Of a stretch of 20,679 nucleotides of DNA, positions 1-5,939 are shown one piece after another. Position numbers and translations under genes: made by a program. The stretch comes from Planctomycetota bacterium (lineage in GTDB: Bacteria; Planctomycetota; UBA1135; GCA-002748355), in the NCBI GenBank assembly GCA_020638795.1, contig JACKHW010000018.1, forward strand, positions 1 through 20,679, in the 5' to 3' direction. Positions within the stretch are counted from its first letter, which is position 1. Every line of letters starts with the position of its first letter. The notes beneath the pieces were generated by a model, which did not search any database, was not told the origin of the DNA, and was given only the letters and a program-made list of their open reading frames with translations.

Positions 1-185
1 GTCGACAGCGGTTCCTCGGCGGCGCGAACCGCCTCGAGAACGCCGTTTCCGTCATCGAGAGGATCGAGCGTCGCACCCGCGACCGCGATCCCGGCGATTC
101 GATCGAGCGCATTTTGCCAATGCCGCTCGATCTCATGGAGCAGCCGCGCTTTCTTGGCGTCGCGATCAGACGGCGACGATGGCAT
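1..185 (-). CDS. Partial small flagellar chaperone-like protein (FliT/FlgN-type candidate), cut by the window edge
   Basis: An open frame on the minus strand starts at ATG 185-183, inside the last codons of fliS (20-nt overlap), and runs off the left edge after 61 codons. A clear AGAAGG ribosome binding site lies about 5 nt before this ATG, which supports the start. The visible part begins MPSSPSDRDAKKARLLHE and is charged and apparently helical, with no membrane segment or signal peptide. Position directly after fliS is where many genomes carry fliT or another small export chaperone, and the short helical character fits. No diagnostic motif is visible, so the function is inferred from context only. 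Confidence 0.5.
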   Translation of the reverse strand, partial: MPSSPSDRDAKKARLLHEIERHWQNALDRIAGIAVAGATLDPLDDGNGVLEAVRAAEEPLS

Positions 186-546
186 CCCAGCCTTCTTTGA
201 GCGTGCGCATGACGCGGATCGGCGCTTCGATCGGCTCGGGCTTGCGTTCGACGTTGGTCGTGAAGATCCCGTCGAGGCAGTAGTCGTAGAGTCGGTCCAA
301 GTTCTGTGCGATGTCCCCGCCGCGCTCGGTGTCGAGGCTGCTACGAAGTTCGCCGATGATCGCCATGGCTTTCCCGAGTGCGATCCCGACCTCCGCCGAC
401 TGCCGCGACGTTCCGCTCTGAAGTGCTGCGTGAGCCCGAGAGAGCTGTCCGATGGCGCCATCGTAGAGCATGACGATCAGCTTCTCGGGACTCGCGTTGA
501 GGACTTGGTTGCGGCGATAGGTCTCCGCTGCGTTCGCGTACTGCAT
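166..546 (-). CDS. fliS: FliS, flagellin-specific export chaperone
   Basis: This 126-residue protein has the FliS signature near its N-terminus: a tyrosine-rich start (MQYANAAETYRRNQVLNASP) followed by EKLIVMLYDGAI, then helices matching the four-helix FliS fold. FliS binds the C-terminal D0 segment of flagellin in the cytoplasm, preventing early polymerisation and delivering it to the export gate. The gene lies 66 nt downstream of fliD and overlaps the next small gene, so all three are probably co-transcribed. Length is normal for the family. The ribosome binding site is weak (GAAGAG, close to the ATG), consistent with coupling to fliD translation. Confidence 0.95.
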   Translation of the reverse strand: MQYANAAETYRRNQVLNASPEKLIVMLYDGAIGQLSRAHAALQSGTSRQSAEVGIALGKAMAIIGELRSSLDTERGGDIAQNLDRLYDYCLDGIFTTNVERKPEPIEAPIRVMRTLKEGWDAIVAV

Positions 547-612
547 GACTCTTCGTGGTTGATGGGGAATCTGGTTGGGGGAGCGTTTGGGAATGCCGTG
601 TTCGAGAAGCGG

Positions 613-2031
613 TCAGTTGCGATAACCGATGTTCGCAATGGATCCGAGTTGTGCTTGAAGTCGGCCCATCGTGATTTCGAGATTGGCGTACTTCTGGGTG
701 AGTGCGACCTCGTAGGCATCGAGCTTCTCCTCCGCCCGATCGATCTGCCGATTGATGTCGGAGACGTTTCGGTCGATGCCCTTCGTGCTCGCCGCGAGGA
801 GGCCGTCGATCGAATCCGTCCAGGCGTCGATCTGGTCGTAGATCGCGACGGCGATGCCTGCGTCCTCGTTCGCGAACATGTTGCGTACCGCGTTCGGATC
901 TTCGATGACGGCTTCTTCGAACTTGCCCTGGTTGAGGGTCAGTTTGCCGTCTCGGTCAGACTCGATACCGATCTGCACGAACAGCGAATACGCGTCGTTG
1001 CCGCCGATCGACTGGCCCACCAACGACCGCAGCGTGCTGCGAATGGTTCGGATCGACGATTCACCGAACAGAGGGTTTGACTTGACCTCTTCGTCCTTCG
1101 AGCTCGAGCTCGACGACGATCCGCCGCTGATCAACTTCTGCTGATTCGAGATGAAGTCGACGACTTCGTTGTACGCATCGACGAACGCTTTGACCTTCTT
1201 GCCGGTTTCTTCGGCGTTCGGCGTGATCGTGATCGTGGTCTTCTCGCCGGTCGCGTGAACCGCTGCGAGGTCGATCGTGACACCTTCGATCAGGTCGGAA
1301 ATCGAGTTCGTCGAACGCTCGGCAGGTACGCCGTTGAAGGTGATTTGAGCTTGTTTGGCGGCGATCGAGTTGTCGTTCGTGAGCTCGCTCGCCAGGGCGA
1401 TCAAGTCATTGTTGGCGGCGTCGGTCGAGACCGTGAAATCATTGTCGGTGCCCGGCTCGGTCGACGTCAGAACGAGCTTGTACGGAGCGTTGCCGATTCC
1501 GGTGTTGACGACGCTTGCTTGGATCCCGATGTCCTTCGCATTGATCGCGGAGGCGATGTTGTCGAGCGAACTCGGTTCGGCCTGGCTGTCGGGAATGTTG
1601 ATGAATTCGGAGGGGCGCGCGTCGTTGAAGTCGAAGCGCAGCAAGCCGGCGCCGTGCCTCGTCGTGTCCGAATCGGTGCTGCCGAGAGTCGTGCGCGTGC
1701 GGGCCTGCGCGAGCTGCCCGACGACGATCTCGTGCTTGCCGGCCGTCGCCGTGCTCGACGCGGATGCCGTCAAGTGCTTGTCTTCGTCGCTCGTCTTCGC
1801 GTCGAAGTCGAGGAACGTGCTCGTCAAACGCAGATCCTTCGTCGCGTCGTGGAGCTTGTCGAGAAGGCCATCGAGATCGCCGTAGAGGCTCTTCTTGGCC
1901 TGGAAGGTCTTCTTCTTGGCTTCGAGGAGGCTGATCGGACGCCGTTCGACGGCCAAGAGTTGCGAAATGATCGACTGGGTGTCGAGCCCGCTCGCCAATC
2001 CGCCGAACGAGATGCCGTTGATACTGCTCAT
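613..2031 (-). CDS. fliD: FliD, flagellar filament cap protein (HAP2)
   Basis: A 472-residue protein with the typical FliD N-terminus (MSSINGISFGGLASGLDTQS, then an LLAVERRPI helix) and a helical C-terminal segment from about residue 375 that ends with a heptad-like stretch (SDINRQIDRAEEKLDAYE). FliD forms the cap at the filament tip and guides flagellin insertion; it is exported by the flagellar type III apparatus, so no signal peptide is expected. A run of seven serines followed by KDEE lies near residues 300-312 and is probably a flexible linker between the central domains and the C-terminal helix. The start is ATG with GAGGA about 7 nt upstream. fliS follows 66 nt downstream. Confidence 0.95.
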   Translation of the reverse strand: MSSINGISFGGLASGLDTQSIISQLLAVERRPISLLEAKKKTFQAKKSLYGDLDGLLDKLHDATKDLRLTSTFLDFDAKTSDEDKHLTASASSTATAGKHEIVVGQLAQARTRTTLGSTDSDTTRHGAGLLRFDFNDARPSEFINIPDSQAEPSSLDNIASAINAKDIGIQASVVNTGIGNAPYKLVLTSTEPGTDNDFTVSTDAANNDLIALASELTNDNSIAAKQAQITFNGVPAERSTNSISDLIEGVTIDLAAVHATGEKTTITITPNAEETGKKVKAFVDAYNEVVDFISNQQKLISGGSSSSSSSKDEEVKSNPLFGESSIRTIRSTLRSLVGQSIGGNDAYSLFVQIGIESDRDGKLTLNQGKFEEAVIEDPNAVRNMFANEDAGIAVAIYDQIDAWTDSIDGLLAASTKGIDRNVSDINRQIDRAEEKLDAYEVALTQKYANLEITMGRLQAQLGSIANIGYRN

Positions 2032-2064
2032 GGCACGTCCTCGCTGAATACTCCTTCGAGTGAT

Positions 2065-2093
2065 CTATCGGACGGGCGCAGCGCTCGCCTGTA
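2065..2093 (-). promoter_or_regulatory. Possible sigma-28-like promoter for fliD
   Basis: On the minus strand the octamer TCCGATAG (2072-2065) matches 6 of 8 bases of the FliA/SigD -10 consensus GCCGATAA. TACA (2093-2090) sits upstream as a possible -35, but the 17-nt gap is about two longer than usual. It is well placed 34 nt before the fliD ATG. The -35 match is weak. Confidence 0.25.
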
Positions 2094-2097
2094 TCTC

Positions 2098-2111
2098 AAT
2101 GTTGCAAAAAC
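2098..2111 (-). promoter_or_regulatory. T-rich motif upstream of fliD, shared with the 2222-3046 flagellin gene
   Basis: The minus strand reads GTTTTTGCAACATT, 67-80 nt before the fliD ATG. A near copy, GTTTTTGCGACGTT (3164-3151), lies 105-118 nt before the start of the flagellin gene at 2222-3046 and differs by two transitions. A shared 14-mer in front of two co-regulated genes could be an activator site or part of a promoter. It could also be chance, since only two copies were noticed. Confidence 0.3.
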
Positions 2112-2158
2112 TCCGCGCCGTCAGCGGGTTCCCGTCCACGCTCGTCGTGCCGGAACTG

Positions 2159-2199
2159 CGAACGCGCACCGACCCACATCGTGGTCCGGTGCGCGTTCG
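2159..2199 (-). terminator. Strong 13-bp hairpin between a flagellin gene and fliD
   Basis: A perfect inverted repeat has arms CGAACGCGCACCG (2159-2171) and CGGTGCGCGTTCG (2187-2199) around a 15-nt loop. The loop can form a further CCAC/GTGG stem. It begins 23 nt after the flagellin stop codon. No T-tract follows on the minus strand, so it is not a textbook intrinsic terminator. It could be a partial terminator or a 3'-end stabiliser that makes flagellin mRNA more abundant than fliD mRNA. Confidence 0.6.
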
Positions 2200-2221
2200 G
2201 TTCGTCCCCGAGAGGATCGGA

Positions 2222-3046
2222 TCAGCCGATCAGGACGAGCGCGCTCTGCGACGACAAGTTCGACTGTGCGAGGATCGAAGTTGCGGCCTGCTGCAGGATC
2301 GAGTTGCGCGTCAAGTTGGCGGTTTCGACCGCGACGTCGACGTCTCGGATGCGGCTTTCGGCGGCCGACAGGTTTTCGACCTGCACACCGAGGTTGCTGA
2401 TGGCCGACGAGAGTCGGTTCTGGATGGCACCGAAGCTACCTCGCTGCGAAGTCACGCTGTCGATCGCGCTGTCGATCGCCGTGATCGCGGCGCTGGCGTT
2501 CGTACCCGTGAGCGACAAGGAGCTGATCCCGAGGCTCGTGCCGAGTGCCGGCGACAGGCTGACACCGATCGTGTCGACACCGGTTGTCGTTCCAAACCCG
2601 ACTTGCAAGCTCAGTTCGCTCGCGCTCGCATCGAGCAGGTTGATCCCGTTGAACTCGACGGACTGAGCGATTCGATTGACTTCGTTCGAGAGCTTCTGGA
2701 ACTCTTCGTTGAGCGTCGTCTTGTCCTTGTTGCTGACGGTTCCGTTGCTGGCCTGAACCGCGAGTTCGCGCATGCGGACCAGGATCGCCGAGGATTCTCC
2801 GAGTGCGCCTTCCGCAGTCTGCACGAGCGAGATACCGTCGTTGGCATTGCGCTTGGCTTGCTCGAGAGAACGGATCTGCGAGCGCAGTCGTTCACTGATG
2901 GCGAGACCCGCTGCGTCGTCGGACGCTTGCGTGATACGGAGACCCGTCGAGAGACGGCGGAAGTTCGTACTCATCTTCTCGGTGACAGCAGACAGGTTGC
3001 GCTGTGCGTTGAGAGAAGAGATGTTCGTGTTGATTCTGAGGCCCAC
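2222..3046 (-). CDS. fliC: Flagellin, short D0/D1-only type (third flagellin gene in transcription order)
   Basis: A 274-residue flagellin. The N-terminus MGLRINTNISSLNAQRNLSA and the C-terminus, ending in AESRIRDVDVAVETANLTRNSILQ and the SILAQ helix, are the conserved D0/D1 helices that stack in the filament core. The middle is short, so surface domains D2/D3 are absent. It is the most divergent of the three paralogues here: its tail is SNLSSQSALVLIG where the other two have ANVAPQSAL. Translation starts at GTG (3046-3044). The only Shine-Dalgarno-like sequence (GGGGGA) lies about 10 nt upstream in the loop of a small hairpin, an unusual start for a normally very abundant protein. fliD follows after a strong hairpin. 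Confidence 0.96.
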   Translation of the reverse strand: MGLRINTNISSLNAQRNLSAVTEKMSTNFRRLSTGLRITQASDDAAGLAISERLRSQIRSLEQAKRNANDGISLVQTAEGALGESSAILVRMRELAVQASNGTVSNKDKTTLNEEFQKLSNEVNRIAQSVEFNGINLLDASASELSLQVGFGTTTGVDTIGVSLSPALGTSLGISSLSLTGTNASAAITAIDSAIDSVTSQRGSFGAIQNRLSSAISNLGVQVENLSAAESRIRDVDVAVETANLTRNSILQQAATSILAQSNLSSQSALVLIG

Positions 3047-3052
3047 TGCTGC

Positions 3053-3065
3053 TCAGTCCCCCTGA
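3053..3065 (-). promoter_or_regulatory. Leader hairpin with GGA in the loop over a flagellin ribosome binding site
   Basis: On the transcript TCAG (3065-3062) pairs with CTGA (3056-3053), leaving GGGGA as the loop. This G-rich loop is the only candidate ribosome binding site for the GTG at 3046. A GGA in a short hairpin loop over a Shine-Dalgarno is the typical layout of a CsrA/RsmA target, and CsrA is known to repress flagellin translation in Bacillus. No CsrA gene is in view and the stem is only 4 bp. Confidence 0.3.
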
Positions 3066-3150
3066 CCTGATTGCACGGTTGTGTCGCTCGACGTTCGTCG
3101 ACTCGACCAGTGTGTGATTCTTCGTCAGAACGACAGCTCGCTTGAGCGGG

Positions 3151-3164
3151 AACGTCGCAAAAAC
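3151..3164 (-). promoter_or_regulatory. T-rich motif upstream of the 2222-3046 flagellin gene, shared with fliD
   Basis: GTTTTTGCGACGTT on the minus strand differs by two transitions from the motif at 2111-2098 before fliD. Its T-run also forms the tail of the adjoining terminator-like hairpin, so the two readings compete. Confidence 0.25.
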
Positions 3165-3182
3165 CCGCGATGCGGAACGCGG
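3159..3182 (-). terminator. Possible intrinsic terminator after the 69-codon gene
   Basis: On the minus strand CCGCG (3182-3178) and CGCGG (3169-3165) form a 5-bp GC stem with an 8-nt loop, followed by G and five T (3163-3159). It lies 46 nt after the stop of the small gene at 3229-3438 and before the next flagellin gene. The stem is short. Confidence 0.35.
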
Positions 3183-3185
3183 AGT

Positions 3186-3205
3186 GTGGCAACGGTCACT
3201 GCCAC
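3186..3205. repeat. Inverted repeat GTGGCA-N8-TGCCAC
   Basis: Perfect 6-bp arms at 3186-3191 and 3200-3205 surround an 8-nt spacer, between the end of the 69-codon gene and the next flagellin gene. The size suits a dimeric regulator site. The minus-strand reading looks like a sigma-54 promoter but the GG to GC spacing is 11 rather than 10. Confidence 0.35.
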
Positions 3206-3228
3206 GGCTCGGATGCCTCGTTCTCAGA

Positions 3229-3438
3229 TCAGCGCTGTCGACGCAGGATCTCGCTGCTCCAGCGCGACGCCGCCAAGCGAACGGTGGTTCCCACCTTGTT
3301 CTTGAGCCCGATGCCGACGAAGGCCGGAACCGTGGCCTCGTCGTGCCAATCGTGCTCGAACAACCAAGTCACGTAGTCGAGATCGAGGCTCGGCGTGAGG
3401 TCGAAGAAACGCGAAATGAAGTCGGCTTGATGAGCCAT
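3229..3438 (-). CDS. Small protein of unknown function (69 aa) between flagellin genes
   Basis: A 69-residue frame begins MAHQADFISRFFDL, is rich in aromatic residues in its first half (FF, Y, W, F, W) and basic in its last third (ASRWSSEILRRQR). The ATG has a good AAGGA four nt upstream. Composition looks like a folded cytoplasmic protein, not like the Arg/Ser-rich frames that arise by chance in this DNA. There is no signal peptide, membrane segment or familiar motif. It sits 150 nt after one flagellin gene and 182 nt before the next, on the same strand, and may be followed by a terminator. Its role could be flagellin-related (modification, chaperone or regulation), but this is context only. 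It could also be the remnant of a longer gene. Confidence 0.6.
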   Translation of the reverse strand: MAHQADFISRFFDLTPSLDLDYVTWLFEHDWHDEATVPAFVGIGLKNKVGTTVRLAASRWSSEILRRQR

Positions 3439-3467
3439 GGGGTCCTTGACCGGGGCCGAGAACGAAG

Positions 3468-3572
3468 GAACCGAGTCCCTCTGGCCATCGCCAAAACGGC
3501 GGGTCCAGATGAACTCGGTTCTACTTGCCTCGGGATTGCGCTTCGGGGACGGCTCTCGCCGCCACCGAGTTC
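3468..3572. repeat. Three related copies of an ACCGAGTTC/GAACCGAGT motif in inverted arrangement
   Basis: GAACCGAGT (3468-3476) and ACTCGGTTC (3513-3521) form a perfect 9-bp inverted repeat. The overlapping GAACTCGGT (3511-3519) forms a second perfect 9-bp inverted repeat with ACCGAGTTC (3564-3572). All three lie in the 150-nt space between the flagellin gene at 3589-4413 and the small gene at 3229-3438. They could be alternative RNA hairpins (a terminator/antiterminator pair) or binding sites. No T-tract follows either pair on the minus strand. Confidence 0.4.
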
Positions 3573-3588
3573 GACGAGGTGCCTTCGA

Positions 3589-4413
3589 TCAGCCGAGGAG
3601 CGAGAGAGCGCTCTGCGGGGCGACGTTCGCTTGGGCCAGGATCGAGGTTGCAGCCTGCTGCAAGATCGAGTTGCGCGTGAGCTGCGCGGTCTCGTCGGCG
3701 ACGTCCACGTCGCGGATACGGCTCTCGGCGGCCGACAAGTTCTCGATCTGGACGCCGAGATTGTTGATCGTCGAGCTGAGTCGGTTCTGCACCGCGCCGA
3801 ACGAACCACGCTGGCTCGACACCTTGTCGATCGCGTTGTCGATTGCGGAGATGGCTGCTGCCGCATTCGAACCGGTGATCGATAGGCCATCGAGGCTGAG
3901 GCTGGTCGCGAGTGCCGGGGTCAAGCTGATGCCCACGGTGTCGACGCCGGAAGTCGTGCCGAAACCGACCTGAAACGTCGTTTCTGATGCGCTGCCGTCG
4001 AGGAGCTTGACGCTGTTGAACTCCGTCGACTTCGCGATGCGTTCGATTTCGCTGCGGAGTTGAGTGAACTCTTCGTTGAGCGTCGTCTTGTCTTTGGGGC
4101 TGACCGTGCCGTTGCTCGCCTGAATCGCGAGTTCGCGCATGCGGATCAGGATTGAGTTGGATTCGTTGAGCGCGCCTTCCGCCGTCTGCACGAGGCTGAT
4201 GCCGTCGTTCGCATTGCGTTTGCTCTGGGAGAGCGAGCGAACCTGCGAGCGAAGGCGCTCGGAGATCGCGAGGCCGGCAGCATCGTCGGCGGCAGTCGTG
4301 ATACGGAGACCGGTCGACAAGCGGCGATAGTTGGTGCCGAGTCGGCCAGTGACACTTTCAAGATTTCGTTGCGCGTTGATGGACGCGACGTTCGTGTTTA
4401 CGCGAAGTCCCAT
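3589..4413 (-). CDS. fliC: Flagellin, short D0/D1-only type (second flagellin gene in transcription order)
   Basis: A 274-residue flagellin starting MGLRVNTNVASINAQRNLES and ending ILAQANVAPQSALSLLG. It has the conserved D1 segment LIRMRELAIQASNGT and the C-terminal AESRIRDVD motif, with no D2/D3 insertion. The reading frame stays open 15 codons further upstream to an ATG at 4458, but the start at 4413 is chosen because GAGGGA precedes it by a few nt and all paralogues begin MGLR. It differs from the flagellin at 4768-5592 at only about 30 of 274 positions by eye. The upstream 354 bp must hold its promoter; no convincing consensus was found there. Confidence 0.96.
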   Translation of the reverse strand: MGLRVNTNVASINAQRNLESVTGRLGTNYRRLSTGLRITTAADDAAGLAISERLRSQVRSLSQSKRNANDGISLVQTAEGALNESNSILIRMRELAIQASNGTVSPKDKTTLNEEFTQLRSEIERIAKSTEFNSVKLLDGSASETTFQVGFGTTSGVDTVGISLTPALATSLSLDGLSITGSNAAAAISAIDNAIDKVSSQRGSFGAVQNRLSSTINNLGVQIENLSAAESRIRDVDVADETAQLTRNSILQQAATSILAQANVAPQSALSLLG

Positions 4414-4767
4414 GAATCCCTCGTCAAGTGGGTGCCGGTGTGGCTTGTTCGCTTGCATTCACGGAACTAGTGCTCGTGACTTTCTCCGAAGTCGCGGTAT
4501 TCACGTGATGGCGTACGGCAGATGTCGTGAACGCTGCGCCGGTAACGAGCACGTTGCGTCACGCGTGTCTTTTTGTCGGTGAGGACGAAGCGTCCAAGAC
4601 CTCGACACGATCGACGGTGCGTGTTGCACTTCGCGACTGGCCCGTACGTACAGAAATCAGTACGTGCAGAAATCGACCGACGCGCATGCGCCGATCGATT
4701 CGACGATGGATCGATTTCGAACCGTTGGAGACGGGAACGACTCGGTCGATCGACCCGTGCGCCTCGG
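4414..4767. other. 354-bp intergenic region between two flagellin genes
   Basis: No convincing gene was seen on either strand. It contains the 3' end signals of the flagellin gene at 4768-5592 and the promoter and leader of the one at 3589-4413. Visible structure includes a 12-bp palindrome GGTCGATCGACC (4744-4755), 12 nt after the upstream stop codon. Around it are outer arms ACGGG (4731-4735) and CCCGT (4754-4758), and further away is the tandem 16-bp repeat at 4644-4675. I found no sigma-28 or sigma-54 consensus match on the minus strand. Confidence 0.6.
4644..4675. repeat. Two tandem 16-bp direct repeats upstream of a flagellin gene
   Basis: Unit 1 is GTACGTACAGAAATCA (4644-4659) and unit 2 is GTACGTGCAGAAATCG (4660-4675), head to tail and identical at 14 of 16 positions. 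They lie 231-262 bp upstream of the flagellin start at 4413 and 92 bp past the preceding flagellin stop. Period and position would suit paired activator sites for an enhancer-binding protein. A chance local duplication is the alternative. Confidence 0.5.
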
Positions 4768-5592
4768 TTACTGCAACAACGTGAGCGCGCTCTGAGGTGC
4801 GACGTTGGCTTGGGCCAGGATGGACGTGGCTGCCTGCTGCAGGATCGAGTTCCGTGTCAATGCGGAAGTTTCTTCGGCCACATCCACATCACGAATGCGG
4901 CTCTCGGCTGCCGAGAGGTTTTCGATCTGGACGCCGAGGTTGTTGATCGTCGAGCTGAGACGATTCTGCAAGGCACCGAACGAACCGCGTTGGCTCGAGA
5001 TCCTGTCAATCGCGAGGTCGATCGCCGCCATCGCGGCCGATGCGCTCGTGCCGGTGATCGAGAGGCCGTCGAGTCCGAGGCTCGTGGCGAGCGCCGGAGT
5101 CAAGCTGACACCGACCGTGTCGACACCGGCAGTCGTGCCGAATCCGACCTGGAACGAGCTCTCCGATGCACTACCGTCGAGGAGCTTGACGCTGTTGAAC
5201 TCCGTCGACTTCGCGATGCGGTCGATTTCGTTTCGCAGCTGCGTGAACTCCTCGTTGAGCGTGACTTTGTCCTTCGGGCTGACCGTGCCGTTGCTCGCCT
5301 GGACTGCGAGCTCTCGCATGCGAATCAAGATCGAGTTGGACTCGTTGAGCGCGCCTTCGGCGGTTTGCACGAGGCTGATGCCGTCGTTCGCATTCCGCTT
5401 GCTCTGCGTGAGCGAGCGAACCTGCGAACGAAGACGTTCGGAGATCGCGAGTCCGGCGGCGTCGTCGGCTGCCGTGGTGATGCGAAGGCCCGTCGACAAT
5501 CGACGGTAGCTCGTGCTGAGTCGGGTCGTCACCGACTCGAGGTTTCGCTGCGCGTTGATTGCAGCGATGTTGGTGTTGACTCTCAGGCCCAT
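4768..5592 (-). CDS. fliC: Flagellin, short D0/D1-only type (first flagellin gene in transcription order)
   Basis: A 274-residue flagellin beginning MGLRVNTNIAAINAQRNLES and ending ILAQANVAPQSALTLLQ. The ATG has a strong AGGAG 7-8 nt upstream, the best of the three flagellin start sites. It opens the minus-strand filament cluster and faces the regulatory operon across a 472-bp divergent region, so it may be the major flagellin; that is inference. The two central variable stretches (about residues 150-200) carry most differences from the flagellin at 3589-4413. No surface D2/D3 domain is present and there is no cysteine. Confidence 0.97.
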   Translation of the reverse strand: MGLRVNTNIAAINAQRNLESVTTRLSTSYRRLSTGLRITTAADDAAGLAISERLRSQVRSLTQSKRNANDGISLVQTAEGALNESNSILIRMRELAVQASNGTVSPKDKVTLNEEFTQLRNEIDRIAKSTEFNSVKLLDGSASESSFQVGFGTTAGVDTVGVSLTPALATSLGLDGLSITGTSASAAMAAIDLAIDRISSQRGSFGALQNRLSSTINNLGVQIENLSAAESRIRDVDVAEETSALTRNSILQQAATSILAQANVAPQSALTLLQ

Positions 5593-5739
5593 GGTCGTCT
5601 CCTGGGGGGTCTGGGGCTCGACGAGAGAGTCCTTCGCCGTGGGAAACCCGGATGGGACTCACACGACAGACTCGCGATGCCAGTCTCGACCTCGAGTGGC
5701 TCGAAGCGGACGAGTACCAAAGAAGACAGCATCCGAGCC

Positions 5740-5760
5740 CGACGTGAATCCTTCACGTCG
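5740..5760. repeat. Perfect 21-bp palindrome (9-bp arms, 3-bp centre)
   Basis: The left arm CGACGTGAA (5740-5748) and the right arm TTCACGTCG (5752-5760) flank TCC. It lies 148 bp upstream of the flagellin start at 5592 and 305 bp upstream of the regulator start at 6065. Such symmetry suggests a homodimer operator acting on one or both divergent promoters. No T-tract follows it on either strand, so a terminator is unlikely. Confidence 0.5.
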
Positions 5761-5892
5761 CGGCCAGGTCGTTGCTTCGGGGGATTGGTCTCTCGGTGCT
5801 CGTAGCCCATGCCTCGGCCTACTGCTCGCGAGGAAGGGGAAACTCTCTACCGACGGGGGGGTCGGGTCACCGGGTCGCCAGTGACTCGGGCG

Positions 5893-5939
5893 ATATCGGA
5901 TCGTGCTTCGTCGCGACTCAAGCCGAGTCGAGTTTTTTT
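5893..5939 (-). promoter_or_regulatory. Possible sigma-28-like promoter with upstream A-tract for the 4768-5592 flagellin gene
   Basis: On the minus strand TCCGATAT (5900-5893) matches 7 of 8 bases of the GCCGATAT -10 of motility sigma factors. TTGA (5921-5918) lies 17 nt upstream and a run of seven A (5939-5933) lies where an UP element would be. The -35 differs from TAAA and the spacing is long. The same 17-nt spacing recurs in the candidate fliD promoter. The leader would be about 290 nt long. Confidence 0.3.
5914..5939 (+). terminator. Hairpin plus T-tract (intrinsic terminator or attenuator)
   Basis: On the plus strand CGACTC (5914-5919) and GAGTCG (5925-5930) form a perfect 6-bp stem with a 5-nt loop, followed by AG and seven T (5933-5939). 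No gene lies upstream on this strand in the gap, so it would either stop antisense transcription or act as an attenuator in the leader of the regulator gene at 6065. The T-tract complement is the A-tract of the candidate flagellin promoter. Confidence 0.45.

Noticed and set aside
3186..3205. Sigma-54-like promoter on the minus strand (TGGCAGTGACCGTTGCC)
   Set aside because: The GG to GC spacing is 11 nt instead of 10, which sigma-54 does not normally tolerate; kept only as an inverted repeat.
3332..3350. TTGGCACG on the minus strand as a sigma-54 -24 box
   Set aside because: The -12 element reads GGCCA rather than TTGCA and the site lies inside the 69-codon gene.
4414..4458. A 15-codon N-terminal extension of the second flagellin
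   Set aside because: Flagellins start at MGLR, and a proper ribosome binding site precedes the ATG at 4413.
4573..5805. A 410-codon plus-strand frame across a flagellin gene
   Set aside because: It is antisense to a textbook flagellin; its product is an Arg-rich complement-frame shadow.
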